This document shows positions 45,519 through 54,794 of a stretch of DNA of 64,000 nucleotides, in pieces. The notes below the pieces were generated by a model, which was not told the DNA's origin, did no database searches, and saw only the letters and a program-made list of their open reading frames with translations. Position numbers and translations under genes: made by a program. Positions within the stretch are counted from its first letter, which is position 1; the number at the start of each line of letters is the position of its first letter. The stretch is taken from contig CAZMOB010000001.1 in assembly GCA_964567995.1 (NCBI GenBank), positions 1 to 64,000 of the forward strand, given 5' to 3'. This DNA comes from JAGOTP01 sp964567995. Its GTDB lineage: Bacteria; Patescibacteriota; Patescibacteriia; 2-12-FULL-60-25.

Positions 45519-46934
45519 ATGGCGTTCGCCCCTTCCACTTCACCCGCTCCCTCGAGCCCGCTCACCAAAAAGCTGCCTGAAATCATTACGATTCCAGAGC
45601 AGTTTTATGGCGTAGCGTTGAAGTTGAAGGCGCTTACCTCGGCCGAACGAGAAGAGGCTGCCAAGGTTCCGCTTCCGCCACCGGTTGTCGCGAAGCCGAC
45701 GGGAATCGTGCGACCGCCTGAGGCTCGTCCGTTTCCTTGGGCGATGGTTGCCGTTGTTGCTGGGGTGATACTCCTCAGCGCGGGAGGCTTTATCTATTTC
45801 AATCGAGATAGTCTGTTTAAAAAGCCGGTGACGATGGTAACTCCACCAGTTCCAGCCCCCATCCCTGTTGCCCCAAGTGGCTTGACGGCGTTAGTGAGTC
45901 AAGGAGCTGTTTCCCTTGCTTGGACGGATGCGGCTGCCAACGAGCAAGGCTATCATATTGAACGTAAAGAGGGGACCGATCCGGCCGCAGTATTTGTACG
46001 CATCACGACATTGCCCGCGAATAGCGCTGCCTTCATCGATGTAACGGTGCTTCCTACGACGGCGTATACCTATCGAGTGATTGCTGGCGGTGAAAGTGGC
46101 GATTCAGCTCCGTCGAACGAAATTTCGGCAACCACGCTTGTTCCGCCTACGCCCGAAGCGCCTAAGCCAACCTTCCCACCGGGTGGCCTCGATACCGATT
46201 CTGATGGCCTTACAGATGGCGAAGAGGTTTTGTACGGCACTAATGCGCAGAAACCTGATACCGATAGTGACCGCTTCTTGGACGGAAACGAGCTGTTCCA
46301 TCTCTATAATCCAGCCGCCGCCGCTCCGGGCAAGCTCTCTGAATCGGGTTTGGTCCGTTCGTTGACCTCACCAACGGGTTGGGTGATGTCTGTCCCGGCA
46401 AGCTGGACTTCGGCAACGGATGAAGCAGACGCAAATCGTTTGATTTTGCAGACCGGTAAGGGCGAACGGATCCTGCTCAGTGTCGAATCCAATCCTTCCA
46501 AGCAAGATCTGGCTCCTTGGGTTGCGGCTCGGATCAACCAGTCGGCCGAAAACTTAGGCGAATTCACAACCAAAGGCGGTTTGCGAGGCGTCTACTCGCC
46601 CGACCGTATGCAGGCCTGGTTGGCGTGGGGGGATGCTGTCTTCCACATGACGTATGATCTTCAGACACAGCCTTTCGTGAACTACCGCACGACCTTTGAA
46701 ATGATGCTAAACTCTCTGAGCTTGAATGGAGCTGCGGTCTTGCCGACGACGTTAACACCAGCTAATTCGGGTCCTGGTTCCTTGCTCAATGTACCCGCCA
46801 GTTCTACGGAGAGCCTTCCACCCCCTGTTACAGTTGCTTCATCCACCGTTTCCACGGCTACGTCATCTGAACTCGTCTTGACCGATTCCGTTCCATCCGA
46901 TTCCGCCTCCTCCACCAGCTCTCCTCAGCCATGA
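45519..46934 (+). CDS. Membrane protein with fibronectin III-like and calcium-repeat domains
   Basis: 471 residues. A cytoplasmic segment of about 70 residues is followed by one helix (AMVAVVAGVILLSAGGFIYF), a fibronectin type III-like domain (GLTALVSQGAVSLAWTD to the SNEISATT end), two DxDSDGLTD-type repeats, and a C-terminal domain of about 150 residues with WxxG and FxxMTYDLQ segments. A Ser/Thr-rich tail ends it. Its stop overlaps ybeY by 4 bases, joining the surface-protein genes to the division cluster. Confidence 0.76.
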   Translation: MAFAPSTSPAPSSPLTKKLPEIITIPEQFYGVALKLKALTSAEREEAAKVPLPPPVVAKPTGIVRPPEARPFPWAMVAVVAGVILLSAGGFIYFNRDSLFKKPVTMVTPPVPAPIPVAPSGLTALVSQGAVSLAWTDAAANEQGYHIERKEGTDPAAVFVRITTLPANSAAFIDVTVLPTTAYTYRVIAGGESGDSAPSNEISATTLVPPTPEAPKPTFPPGGLDTDSDGLTDGEEVLYGTNAQKPDTDSDRFLDGNELFHLYNPAAAAPGKLSESGLVRSLTSPTGWVMSVPASWTSATDEADANRLILQTGKGERILLSVESNPSKQDLAPWVAARINQSAENLGEFTTKGGLRGVYSPDRMQAWLAWGDAVFHMTYDLQTQPFVNYRTTFEMMLNSLSLNGAAVLPTTLTPANSGPGSLLNVPASSTESLPPPVTVASSTVSTATSSELVLTDSVPSDSASSTSSPQP

Positions 46935-47386
46935 TGCGCTTTCTTGTTACAACTCTTCCCTCGAGTCTTTCCACGCAAGATCTCGAACGTGTCGCTGAAG
47001 CTCTTTCGCGAGCGTTACGTTTGAAGAAGCCTCTGGAAATCTCTCTTTCCTTTGTCACCTCTGCCGCGATACAAAAACTGAATAACCTCTATCGTCAAAA
47101 AGATCGTCCGACGGATGTCTTGTCTTTTTCCAGTCGAGAAGCGGCGCTCCCCAAGAGCCTCCAGAAGCTCTCGACCTCGTGGGGTGATGTGATCATCTGT
47201 CCGGCCTACGCCAAAGAGGAGGCGAAGCGCCGGGGATTATCTCTGCGAGAAGAGCTTGTTCGGTTGTTGATTCACGGAGTGCTGCATTTGGCTGGCTACG
47301 ACCATGAAGCGGAGTCTGATGAACTCAAGATGTTCCGTCTTCAGGAGCGATTGGTTGAGGAAGTGACGGCAACAACCTATGTTTAG
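46931..47386 (+). CDS. ybeY: Endoribonuclease YbeY
   Basis: Metal-dependent RNase for 16S rRNA 3' maturation and ribosome quality control. The zinc site HGVLHLAGYDHE (HxxxHxxGxxH) is at about residues 115-126, preceded by KDRPTDVLSF and WGDVIICP. 151 residues is normal. The first ATG overlaps the previous stop; a second Met follows at once. It overlaps dgkA by 8 bases. Confidence 0.95.
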   Translation: MMRFLVTTLPSSLSTQDLERVAEALSRALRLKKPLEISLSFVTSAAIQKLNNLYRQKDRPTDVLSFSSREAALPKSLQKLSTSWGDVIICPAYAKEEAKRRGLSLREELVRLLIHGVLHLAGYDHEAESDELKMFRLQERLVEEVTATTYV

Positions 47387-47753
47387 CCTGCCGCGCTTTT
47401 TCCGGAGCGTTCGCCATGCTGCTCGTGGGATCTTCTCTGTCTATCGGACGGAACAAAATTTCCGCATTCAATGCGTCGGAGCCTTGATTGCGAATACGTT
47501 GGCCATGATTCTGCCTCTGTCTTGGGTCCAGCGCTTGCTGATTCTCATTGTGTCTGCATCGGTCCTGGTGCTAGAATTGCTCAACAGCGCGATTGAGCGC
47601 TTGCTCGACCTGTTAAAACCACGGTTGAACGAGTACGCTGGAGAGGTGAAGGATGTGATGGCAGGTGCGGTGCTCGTCGCGTCTCTCTCTGCCTTGGTGG
47701 TGGGAATCTGTATCTTCTGGCCTTACATGCTTACTTTTCTCGCGCGCGTATGA
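47379..47753 (+). CDS. dgkA: Diacylglycerol/undecaprenol kinase
   Basis: A small three-helix membrane kinase for lipid recycling. EQNFRIQ near residue 29, LELLNSAIERLLDLL around 65-80 (ATP/metal site) and the KDVMAGAVLVAS helix are typical; 124 residues. In Gram-positive-type relatives the substrate is undecaprenol. Overlaps on both sides (8 bases with ybeY, 4 with ftsA) suggest translational coupling. Confidence 0.92.
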   Translation: MFSLPRFFRSVRHAARGIFSVYRTEQNFRIQCVGALIANTLAMILPLSWVQRLLILIVSASVLVLELLNSAIERLLDLLKPRLNEYAGEVKDVMAGAVLVASLSALVVGICIFWPYMLTFLARV

Positions 47754-49024
47754 AAGACCACCTGATCGTTGGTGTCGATCTCGGCAGCTCGGCTATCCGT
47801 CTTGCGGTTGGCCAGGTGTCGATCGGTTCGGATAAGCGCGAGGTTCTGAGCGTGATTGGTGCCGTCGAAGTTGCTTCGCAAGGCATTTCGAAGGGTTCCG
47901 TAAATTCCTTAGAAGATGTCGTCAGTTCCATTTCGGCGTCGCTCGAACAGATCGAGCGCCAAATCGGATTGCCGATCTCTGAAGTCTACTTGTCGATCGG
48001 AGGAGTACATCTCACAATTCAGTCCGCGAAAGGGGTGATCGGTGTGTCGCGTCCCGAAGGCGAAATTCGAGAAGAAGACGTTCATCGAGCACTCGAAGCG
48101 GCGCGCTCGATCGTCAACCCCGCCAATCAAGAGATCATTCACATTTTGCCGAAAGCCTTTAGTGTTGATGGTCAAACAGGCATCAAGGATCCGGTTGGGA
48201 TGCAAGGGATTCGTCTGGAGGCCGAGGCGCACATCATTCAGGGCTTTTCCTCCCACGTTCGGAATATCACGAAAGCCGCCTTCCGAACGGGGTTAGAAGT
48301 CCGTGAGTTAGTCTTTGCGCCTCTGGCCTCGGCTGAAGCGGTGACGACTCCCCGTCAACGTGATGTGGGAACCGTCGTCATCAACGTCGGTGCCGGAACG
48401 ACGACCATGGCGATTTTCGAAGAAGGGGATCTCCTACATGCCGCGATCTTCCCTTTGGGGGCGGACCATATCACGTCTGATTTAGCGATCGGTCTGCGAA
48501 CCTCGCTCGAGTTGGCTGAGCACATCAAGCGCCACTTTGCGAGCGCGCATGCCGATTCCGCCAACCGCTTCGAGGAGATCGATCTCCGTGAACTGGGAGG
48601 TGATCACGCGGAGATTGTGTCTCGACGGTTTGTCTCCGATATCGCCCAGGCCCGGGCAGAAGAAATTTTCGAGAAAGTTGAAAAAGAGTTGAAGAAAGTC
48701 GAGCGGAGCGGCATGTTGCCTGCTGGTGCCATCTTGACCGGTGGTGGTGTGAAGCTAGGCGGCATGACGGAAATCGCTCGCCAGGTCTTGCGCTTGCCGG
48801 TTTCGATCGGTGTTCCAGCTGGACTCACGACACCGCTTACGGAAGTCGTACAAGACCCAGCGTTTTCCACAGCCATCGGATTGGTGCTCTGGGGATACAA
48901 TGCCGAACGTGAAGATGCGGGGGTCAGCACCAAAAATGGCTCAGGTTACGCTGCAAAAGGCGGCGCAGCCTTCAAGAAATTGAGTGAGCCACTCAAGCGA
49001 ATTTTCAAATCGTTCCTTCCGTGA
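47750..49024 (+). CDS. ftsA: Cell division protein FtsA
   Basis: Actin-like protein that ties FtsZ filaments to the membrane. VGVDLGSSAIRLAVG is the phosphate 1 loop, the 1C subdomain lies at about 85-165, and VVINVGAGTTTMAIF and LTGGGVKLGGM are the other nucleotide motifs. The C-terminal FKKLSEPLKRIFKSFL forms the expected amphipathic membrane helix. 424 residues. The ATG overlaps dgkA by 4 bases. ftsZ follows after a promoter-bearing gap of 106 bases. Confidence 0.95.
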   Translation: MKDHLIVGVDLGSSAIRLAVGQVSIGSDKREVLSVIGAVEVASQGISKGSVNSLEDVVSSISASLEQIERQIGLPISEVYLSIGGVHLTIQSAKGVIGVSRPEGEIREEDVHRALEAARSIVNPANQEIIHILPKAFSVDGQTGIKDPVGMQGIRLEAEAHIIQGFSSHVRNITKAAFRTGLEVRELVFAPLASAEAVTTPRQRDVGTVVINVGAGTTTMAIFEEGDLLHAAIFPLGADHITSDLAIGLRTSLELAEHIKRHFASAHADSANRFEEIDLRELGGDHAEIVSRRFVSDIAQARAEEIFEKVEKELKKVERSGMLPAGAILTGGGVKLGGMTEIARQVLRLPVSIGVPAGLTTPLTEVVQDPAFSTAIGLVLWGYNAEREDAGVSTKNGSGYAAKGGAAFKKLSEPLKRIFKSFLP

Positions 49025-49047
49025 CGGCCTGTTTCTCTTGACCCTCG

Positions 49048-49075
49048 TTGACCCGGTGAGTATGGTGGCTATGAA
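49048..49075 (+). promoter_or_regulatory. ftsZ promoter
   Basis: TTGACC (49048-49053), 16-base spacer, TATGAA (49070-49075). It would allow ftsZ to be expressed apart from ftsA. Confidence 0.65.
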
Positions 49076-49130
49076 CCGTGAATCTTCCCTTTATTGAGCC
49101 ATTTTTGAACACTTCTTGTAGACATTCTGT

Positions 49131-50591
49131 ATGGCTGAAATCAAACCCGAAATCGAAGCGCTCGCCAGCATCAAAGTGATTGGTGTTGGTGGTTCAGGTG
49201 GATCTTCGGTCAACCGAATGATTGCTTCGAAAATTCGGGGCGTTGAGTTCGTAACCATGAATACGGATTTGCAGGCCCTGCAATATTCGCAAGCTGCTCA
49301 CAAGCTGCATATTGGGAAAACCATGACGCGTGGTCTCGGCGCAGGGGCTGATCCAGAGATTGGTCTTCACGCCGCTGAAGAAAGTGCCAATGAAATTCGT
49401 GAGATTTTGAAAGGGGCGGACATGATTTTTATTACTTGTGGGTTGGGGGGTGGGACTGGTTCGGGTGCATCGCCGTTTATTGCAAGCGTAGCCAAGGAGC
49501 TCGGCATTTTGACCGTTGCTGTCGTGACGCGCCCGTTTGGTTTTGAAGGCGCGCAACGCCGCATGATCGCGGATGCGGCCTACGAAAAGCTCGCCAATCA
49601 AGTTGATACGATCGTTGCGATTCCGAACGACCGCATTCTGCAGATCATCGATCGCAAAACCTCACTGGTGGAAGCCTTTGAAATCGTCGATGACGTATTA
49701 CGTCAAGGTGTACAAGGTATTTCCGAACTGATCACGGTACCAGGTCTTATCAACGTTGACTTTGCCGATGTCCGGTCCGTCATGTTGAACCGCGGCTCAG
49801 CCTTGATGGGGATCGGGCGCGGACATGGTGATAACCGAGCAGCTGATGCAGCCAAAGCGGCTGTCGCGTCGCCGTTGCTCGAGGTTTCGATCGACGGAGC
49901 CAAAGGCATTTTGTTTACCATCACCGGTGGCTCGAATCTCGGGATGTACGAAGTGTCCGAAGCGGCCAAGGTTATCACTCAATCGGCTGATCCTCAAGCG
50001 AAGGTTATTTTTGGAGCCATCATTGATGAGTCAATGAAGGACGAAGTGAAGGTGACGGTCGTTGCAACTGGCTTTGAAACGCGTCCAGGTGCCCAAAAGC
50101 CAAAAACCATCTTAGGTTCTGGAACGATTCAACCTCGAACCGGCACGATTGCAAATACTCCTCCTCCAGAGCCACTTGAAAAATACTCGTTCCAGAATAG
50201 TCCACGTCCAACAGGTATTGCGCAGCCTCCTGTTCAACAGCCACAGCCTCAGGTGCCGACGTATCAGCAAACGACTCCACCGGCTCAAGCCTATCCGAGC
50301 TATCCAGGCGTGAGTTATCAGAATCCAACTCCGCAAGCGCAACCACCATCCACTCAGCAACAACCTCCTCAGGAATATCTTGAAGAAGCGCCAGAGCCCT
50401 ATCGTAAACCGCAAGCGCCGGCTCCGGCCGCTCGTCAGCCGCATGTTTCGCCACCTTCGTACACGGCTCCAACCCAGCGTCCGGCCAGTCCGCCTCCGAT
50501 GACCAGGCATACGACTCCGCCGCCTGTTCAGCCCGCTTCTGACGAAGAAGATCTCGATATTCCGGCTTTCATCCGCAAGAAGTTGATGTAA
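49131..50591 (+). CDS. ftsZ: Cell division protein FtsZ
   Basis: Tubulin-like GTPase forming the division ring. VIGVGGSGGSSVNRM at the N-terminus, NTDLQAL, the tubulin signature GGGTGSGASP near 106-115 and the T7 loop NVDFADVRSVM are intact. A Pro/Gln-rich linker of about 130 residues leads to the conserved C-terminal peptide DLDIPAFIRKK, which binds FtsA. At 486 residues it is longer than usual because of this linker. Confidence 0.97.
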   Translation: MAEIKPEIEALASIKVIGVGGSGGSSVNRMIASKIRGVEFVTMNTDLQALQYSQAAHKLHIGKTMTRGLGAGADPEIGLHAAEESANEIREILKGADMIFITCGLGGGTGSGASPFIASVAKELGILTVAVVTRPFGFEGAQRRMIADAAYEKLANQVDTIVAIPNDRILQIIDRKTSLVEAFEIVDDVLRQGVQGISELITVPGLINVDFADVRSVMLNRGSALMGIGRGHGDNRAADAAKAAVASPLLEVSIDGAKGILFTITGGSNLGMYEVSEAAKVITQSADPQAKVIFGAIIDESMKDEVKVTVVATGFETRPGAQKPKTILGSGTIQPRTGTIANTPPPEPLEKYSFQNSPRPTGIAQPPVQQPQPQVPTYQQTTPPAQAYPSYPGVSYQNPTPQAQPPSTQQQPPQEYLEEAPEPYRKPQAPAPAARQPHVSPPSYTAPTQRPASPPPMTRHTTPPPVQPASDEEDLDIPAFIRKKLM

Positions 50592-50597
50592 TTCAGA

Positions 50598-51095
50598 ATG
50601 CACTGTCCTGTCTGTAGCCACACAGATACAAAGGTCGTCGATTCGCGCCTCTCACCGGATGGTACGTCTATTCGTCGTCGTCGCGAGTGTGGGACATGTG
50701 AGTATCGTTTTTCTACGCTCGAAGAAATCGAGCTGCTTGATATTACGGTCGTGAAACGTGACGGGCACCGAGAGGGCTATTCGCGTGAGAAATTGGAACG
50801 GGGCTTGCGCCGAGCGTTGGAAAAACGGCAACATATTGATGCCGAATTTCGCTCGTTGGTTCAGTCGATTGAGCGGGATATCCAGCGCCGCAAGTCCTCA
50901 GAAATCACAAGTGCGGATGTGGGGGAAATCGTCATGGATCGGTTGAAAACCTTTGATAAAGTTGCCTATATTCGTTTCGCGTCGGTCTATCGTTCATTTG
51001 AAGATGTAAAAACCTTTCGAGATGAATTGTCCGATTTGATTCGTTCGGAAAAGGAGCGGCAGATCGCCGAGAAGAAAGCGAAGACCAAGTCGTGA
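50598..51095 (+). CDS. nrdR: Transcriptional repressor NrdR
   Basis: Zinc-ribbon and ATP-cone repressor of ribonucleotide reductase genes. MHCPVCSHTDTKVVDSR starts the ribbon, with the second Cys pair in RECGTCEYRF; VKRDGHREGYSREKLERG is the ATP-cone. 165 residues. No NrdR box was found near it; its targets lie elsewhere. It follows ftsZ by 6 bases. Confidence 0.96.
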   Translation: MHCPVCSHTDTKVVDSRLSPDGTSIRRRRECGTCEYRFSTLEEIELLDITVVKRDGHREGYSREKLERGLRRALEKRQHIDAEFRSLVQSIERDIQRRKSSEITSADVGEIVMDRLKTFDKVAYIRFASVYRSFEDVKTFRDELSDLIRSEKERQIAEKKAKTKS

Positions 51096-51111
51096 TACAC
51101 TAACCCCATCT

Positions 51112-52338
51112 ATGCCTACGCCTGCATCTCGTTGGATGGCAGCCTATTTGCTCGCTTCACTCGCTGGTGGTGCGCTTGGTGGGGCCGCTATGACTCGGTA
51201 TGGTCAAAAAACGTCGCCGACTCCAGCTGGGCCATCCGTGATGGATCGTGTTTTGGGCAATGCGACCAGTACGCTGTCTGATCTACGCCAAGAAGAGCTT
51301 CAAACGATTGACGTTGTTCGTCGTGCGTCGCCAGCGGTCGTGTCGATTGTGATCAGCAAAGAGCTTTCCACGCGTGCGCCGGATGATTTTTTTACAGATC
51401 TGTTCAATGACCGCTTTTTCTTTGCCCCGTCTGCTCCAACTTCCCCTCGGACGGCGACGAGCACCCCAAAACAACGCTTGCGAATCGGCGGCGGATCCGG
51501 CTTTTTGGTGGCAGCTGACGGCTATATCGTGACGAATAAACATGTAGTGGATGATAAAGAGGCAGAATATACGGTTGTGTTACAGGATGGTCGCCAATTT
51601 CCTGGAAAGGTTCTGGCAGTTGATCCAACTCTTGATTTAGCGATTCTGAAAATCGATGGTTCAGACTTCCCATTTATTGCGTTGGGTGACAGTGATCGGC
51701 TTGAGATCGGACAAACCGTGATCGCAATTGGCAATGCGCTTTCCGAATTTCAAAATACGGTGACCAAAGGAATCGTGTCAGGCGTGAATCGGCGTTTAGT
51801 GGCGGGTACGCGTACGGCTACGGAGATCATTGAAGGGGCTATTCAGACCGATGCAGCCATCAATCCTGGTAATTCCGGCGGACCGCTTATTGATTTGCGT
51901 GGGGAGGTTGTGGGAGTGAATACGGCTATTTCGGAGAATGCCCAATCATTAGGCTTCGCACTCCCGATTGATGTCGTGAAGCAAGCGGTTGAAAGTGTGA
52001 AGCGGACGGGCAAGATCGTGCGACCCTGGATTGGGGTCCGCTATGTTCAGATTGATCAAGAGCTGGCGGACAAGGAGCACCTTCCGAAGCCCTATGGTGT
52101 TTTGATCCAGCCCGGGACGACCGCGTCGGACTCAGCGATTGTTCCAGGTTCACCGGCTGAAAAAGCGGGATTGAAAGACAAGGATGTCATTCTCGAAGTG
52201 AACGGTCAGCAGTTGGATGAGACACATTCGCTGGCGGCGGTCGTTACGCGTTTTGCGCCGGGTGATGTGTTAGAGCTCAAGGTGTGGCGCGCGGGCAAGG
52301 AGCAGCTGATTCGCGTGACGCTTGAAGAACGCCAATAA
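51112..52338 (+). CDS. HtrA/DegP-type serine protease
   Basis: Exported quality-control protease. An N-terminal helix anchors it (residues 8-28). The trypsin-like domain has the triad His144 (NKHVVDD), Asp175 (TLDLAIL) and Ser255 (NPGNSGGP). One PDZ domain starts at about residue 305 and closes with DVILEVNGQQLDE. 408 residues is normal for a single-PDZ member. It could police the large Cys-rich exported proteins. A -10-like TACACT lies 11 bases before the ATG. Confidence 0.94.
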   Translation: MPTPASRWMAAYLLASLAGGALGGAAMTRYGQKTSPTPAGPSVMDRVLGNATSTLSDLRQEELQTIDVVRRASPAVVSIVISKELSTRAPDDFFTDLFNDRFFFAPSAPTSPRTATSTPKQRLRIGGGSGFLVAADGYIVTNKHVVDDKEAEYTVVLQDGRQFPGKVLAVDPTLDLAILKIDGSDFPFIALGDSDRLEIGQTVIAIGNALSEFQNTVTKGIVSGVNRRLVAGTRTATEIIEGAIQTDAAINPGNSGGPLIDLRGEVVGVNTAISENAQSLGFALPIDVVKQAVESVKRTGKIVRPWIGVRYVQIDQELADKEHLPKPYGVLIQPGTTASDSAIVPGSPAEKAGLKDKDVILEVNGQQLDETHSLAAVVTRFAPGDVLELKVWRAGKEQLIRVTLEERQ

Positions 52339-52347
52339 TCTTATTTT

Positions 52348-53778
52348 ATGATCCACAAACATACCAAGGTTGTCTGTACGATTGGTCCGTCGAGCTGTAG
52401 CAAGGAGAAGTTGATGGCGTTGGTTGAGGCTGGCATGGATGTATGCCGTCTGAATTTTTCGCATGGGACACATGAGGCCTTTGCAGAGTGGATTCGGCTC
52501 ATTCGAAGTGTTTCCAAGGCCATGGGGAAGCCGATTGCGATTTTACAAGATCTTCAGGGACCAAAAGTCCGCGTTGGGGAGTTGCCGAAAGAGGGGATTC
52601 AGCTAAAAACGGGCCAAGAAATTATTTTTACGACCGGAAAAACGAAACTGCCGGAAAAGATCTCGGTTACCTATCCGTTATTGCATAAAGATGTTCGACC
52701 CGGTCAGCAGATTCTCCTGGATGATGGCTTGCTCTCAGCTGAAGTGCTGAAAGTGCGTGGCCAGGATGTGCTGTGTCGTATGACGCAGGGTGGACCCCTC
52801 ACATCGCATAAGGGATTGAACCTGCCAGAAACGAAGACCAGCATCTCGGCGATCAGTGATAAGGATCGGGATGATTTGCGATTCGGCGTCGAGCAAGGTG
52901 TCGATTGGGTGGCGTTGTCGTTTGTGCGTTCCGCAGAAGATCTACGTGAGCTCCGTCGATTGATCCAACGGTTTGAACGTGAGACGGGAGTTGTTGTTGA
53001 CGCACCACTCAAAATCATTGCGAAAGTCGAAAAGCCAGAAGCGGTAGAGGCGATGGATGAGATTGTGGCGGAATCGGATGCGATTATGGTGGCTCGTGGC
53101 GATTTGGGGATTGAAATTGCGGCTTCTAAAGTTCCCTTGGTCCAGAAACGCTTGATCCAGGCCTGTTTGGAAGCGGGGAAGCCGGTGATTGTTGCAACAC
53201 AGATGCTGGACTCCATGATTCGTAATCCGCGTGCAACGCGTGCAGAAGTTTCAGACGTTGCCAATGCTGTCATTGATGAAACGGACGCTACCATGCTTTC
53301 CGGCGAAACGGCGACTGGCTCATTCCCGTTGGAAGCGGTTCAAACGATGGTAGCGGCGATCCAAGAAGTAGAGCAGGCGAGCCAGGGAATGGGTGACGCG
53401 CACTTGCATGTCACGAATTCGACCCAAGAAGCCATGACGAACATTTCTGTTCTGTTGGCTCGTTCTCGCAATGCGAAAGCGATCCTTGTTTCAAGCTTAT
53501 CCGGTAAAGCGGCCCGACTTGTTTCACGTGAGCGTCCGAGCGTACCGATCTACGTCGCGTCTTCGAGCGAGCGGGTGGTTCGTCAGTTAGCGCTATCGCG
53601 CGGGGTGATTCCATTACATATCCCGTCTTGTCGAAAGATGCGTGATCTCATCGATCGCTCGTTTGCGCTGATGCTCAAGCAGGGGGCTGTAAAATCTGGA
53701 GACGAGATTGTGATCGTCGCGGGTGAACCATTGGGAGAATCGGGCAACGTCAATCTGGTCGAAGTTCGAAAAATCTAA
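52348..53778 (+). CDS. pyk: Pyruvate kinase
   Basis: Final ATP-yielding step of glycolysis. TKVVCTIGPSS and LNFSHGTHE are the N-terminal motifs, LQDLQGPKVRVG follows, and the active-site signature is IIAKVEKPEAVEAMDEI with MVARGDLGIE. The C-terminal domain (about 345-476) is complete, and no extra PEP-utiliser domain is attached. 476 residues. Confidence 0.96.
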   Translation: MIHKHTKVVCTIGPSSCSKEKLMALVEAGMDVCRLNFSHGTHEAFAEWIRLIRSVSKAMGKPIAILQDLQGPKVRVGELPKEGIQLKTGQEIIFTTGKTKLPEKISVTYPLLHKDVRPGQQILLDDGLLSAEVLKVRGQDVLCRMTQGGPLTSHKGLNLPETKTSISAISDKDRDDLRFGVEQGVDWVALSFVRSAEDLRELRRLIQRFERETGVVVDAPLKIIAKVEKPEAVEAMDEIVAESDAIMVARGDLGIEIAASKVPLVQKRLIQACLEAGKPVIVATQMLDSMIRNPRATRAEVSDVANAVIDETDATMLSGETATGSFPLEAVQTMVAAIQEVEQASQGMGDAHLHVTNSTQEAMTNISVLLARSRNAKAILVSSLSGKAARLVSRERPSVPIYVASSSERVVRQLALSRGVIPLHIPSCRKMRDLIDRSFALMLKQGAVKSGDEIVIVAGEPLGESGNVNLVEVRKI

Positions 53779-53780
53779 CT

Positions 53781-54455
53781 ATGCGCTTCCTTCCGATTCG
53801 TCCCATCGACCGTCGGATCGGTCTGTCTTTGGCGTTGACGTCACTCTTTGCGATTGGTCTCTTAATGGTGCGAATAGTCCTTGCTGGTCGAGCGACGTAT
53901 GCCTTCTTGATTTGGAATTTATTCCTGGCTTGGGTGCCGCTCCTGTTTGCCTGGATCGTCTCCCATATCCAAAAACCGGCTTTTGCTTGGAAATGGATGT
54001 GGTTCCCTGCAGCCTTGTGGCTCCTCTTTTTCCCAAATTCGCCTTATATTTTGACAGATCTTGGTCATCTCGCTCGGTTGAGCGAGTGGACGCTTGTACC
54101 ACTCGGTTTTGATGTTGTGATGATTCTGACGTTCACGTTGAACGGATTATTCGTCGGATTCGTTTCTTTGTTCTTGATGGAAGACGTCTGGCGGCAACAT
54201 GTTCGTGCTCGTGTAGCGACGGCATTATCTGTTTCTGCCTTGATCTTAGCCGGATTCGGCATGTATCTCGGCCGATTCATTCGTTGGAACTCATGGGATT
54301 TGTTTCATCGTCCGGGGATGTTGGTGCAGGATCTTGCTGTGCGCGTTTTTGATCCGCTCAGTCACCCACGAACCTGGGGGTTTACGGCATTGTACAGCGG
54401 ATTTTTGCTGATTATTTACTTCACGATCAAGCTTTGGAAGAAGTGCGATGTTTGA
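53781..54455 (+). CDS. DUF1361 membrane protein
   Basis: A multi-pass membrane protein of 224 residues with about six helices. LIWNLFLAWVPLLFAW and LWLLFFPNSPYILTDL are the DUF1361 hallmarks, and YLGRFIRWNSWD follows. Function is unknown for the family. It lies 2 bases after pyk and is probably the last gene of that transcript. Confidence 0.88.
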   Translation: MRFLPIRPIDRRIGLSLALTSLFAIGLLMVRIVLAGRATYAFLIWNLFLAWVPLLFAWIVSHIQKPAFAWKWMWFPAALWLLFFPNSPYILTDLGHLARLSEWTLVPLGFDVVMILTFTLNGLFVGFVSLFLMEDVWRQHVRARVATALSVSALILAGFGMYLGRFIRWNSWDLFHRPGMLVQDLAVRVFDPLSHPRTWGFTALYSGFLLIIYFTIKLWKKCDV

Positions 54456-54480
54456 CAGAATAATTTAGTATTGTTACGGT
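54452..54480 (+). promoter_or_regulatory. Possible promoter before the small ORF
   Basis: TTGACA (54452-54457) with a 17-base spacer and a poor -10 (TACGGT, 54475-54480). The -35 overlaps the last codons of the DUF1361 gene. Confidence 0.35.
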
Positions 54481-54499
54481 TCGCTCATCTGCGCCTCTT

Positions 54500-54673
54500 A
54501 TGCAGACCAATTTACTCACTCCTATGAACTACATGCATCTTATTTGCACGTCACAGCCCGCGAGCGCTCGCGGAGCCAGTCTTGTGCTTGGTGGACGTGT
54601 CGTTCGTATTCGAGTTTGGTCTGATGGTGTGCCTACGCTTGGGCAAGAGCGCCTTCCTGCGATGACTGACTAA
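54500..54673 (+). CDS. Possible 57-residue small protein
   Basis: In the 340-base gap before the ABC transporter, an ATG at 54500 opens a 57-codon frame ending TAA at 54673, followed 19 bases later by a perfect hairpin terminator. The protein has a central stretch GASLVLGGRVVRIRVWSDG that could form a beta hairpin, no signal and one cysteine. It matches no family I know. A possible -35 box lies upstream. The order promoter, ORF, terminator supports a real transcript; a non-coding RNA or leader is an alternative. Confidence 0.42.
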   Translation: MQTNLLTPMNYMHLICTSQPASARGASLVLGGRVVRIRVWSDGVPTLGQERLPAMTD

Positions 54674-54692
54674 TCTTCAGCTTCATGGCGTG

Positions 54693-54725
54693 AAACGGCT
54701 CTTGCTCAGGCAAGAGCCGTTTTCG
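54693..54725 (+). terminator. Intrinsic terminator after the small ORF
   Basis: A perfect 13-bp stem (AAACGGCTCTTGC with its complement) around TCAG, followed by Ts. Confidence 0.85.
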
Positions 54726-54794
54726 TTCCTTCGCTCTTTTCGTTCATTCCACTCGATTGGTGAGGACCAATCATCCACAGATAAAGAGGACAGC

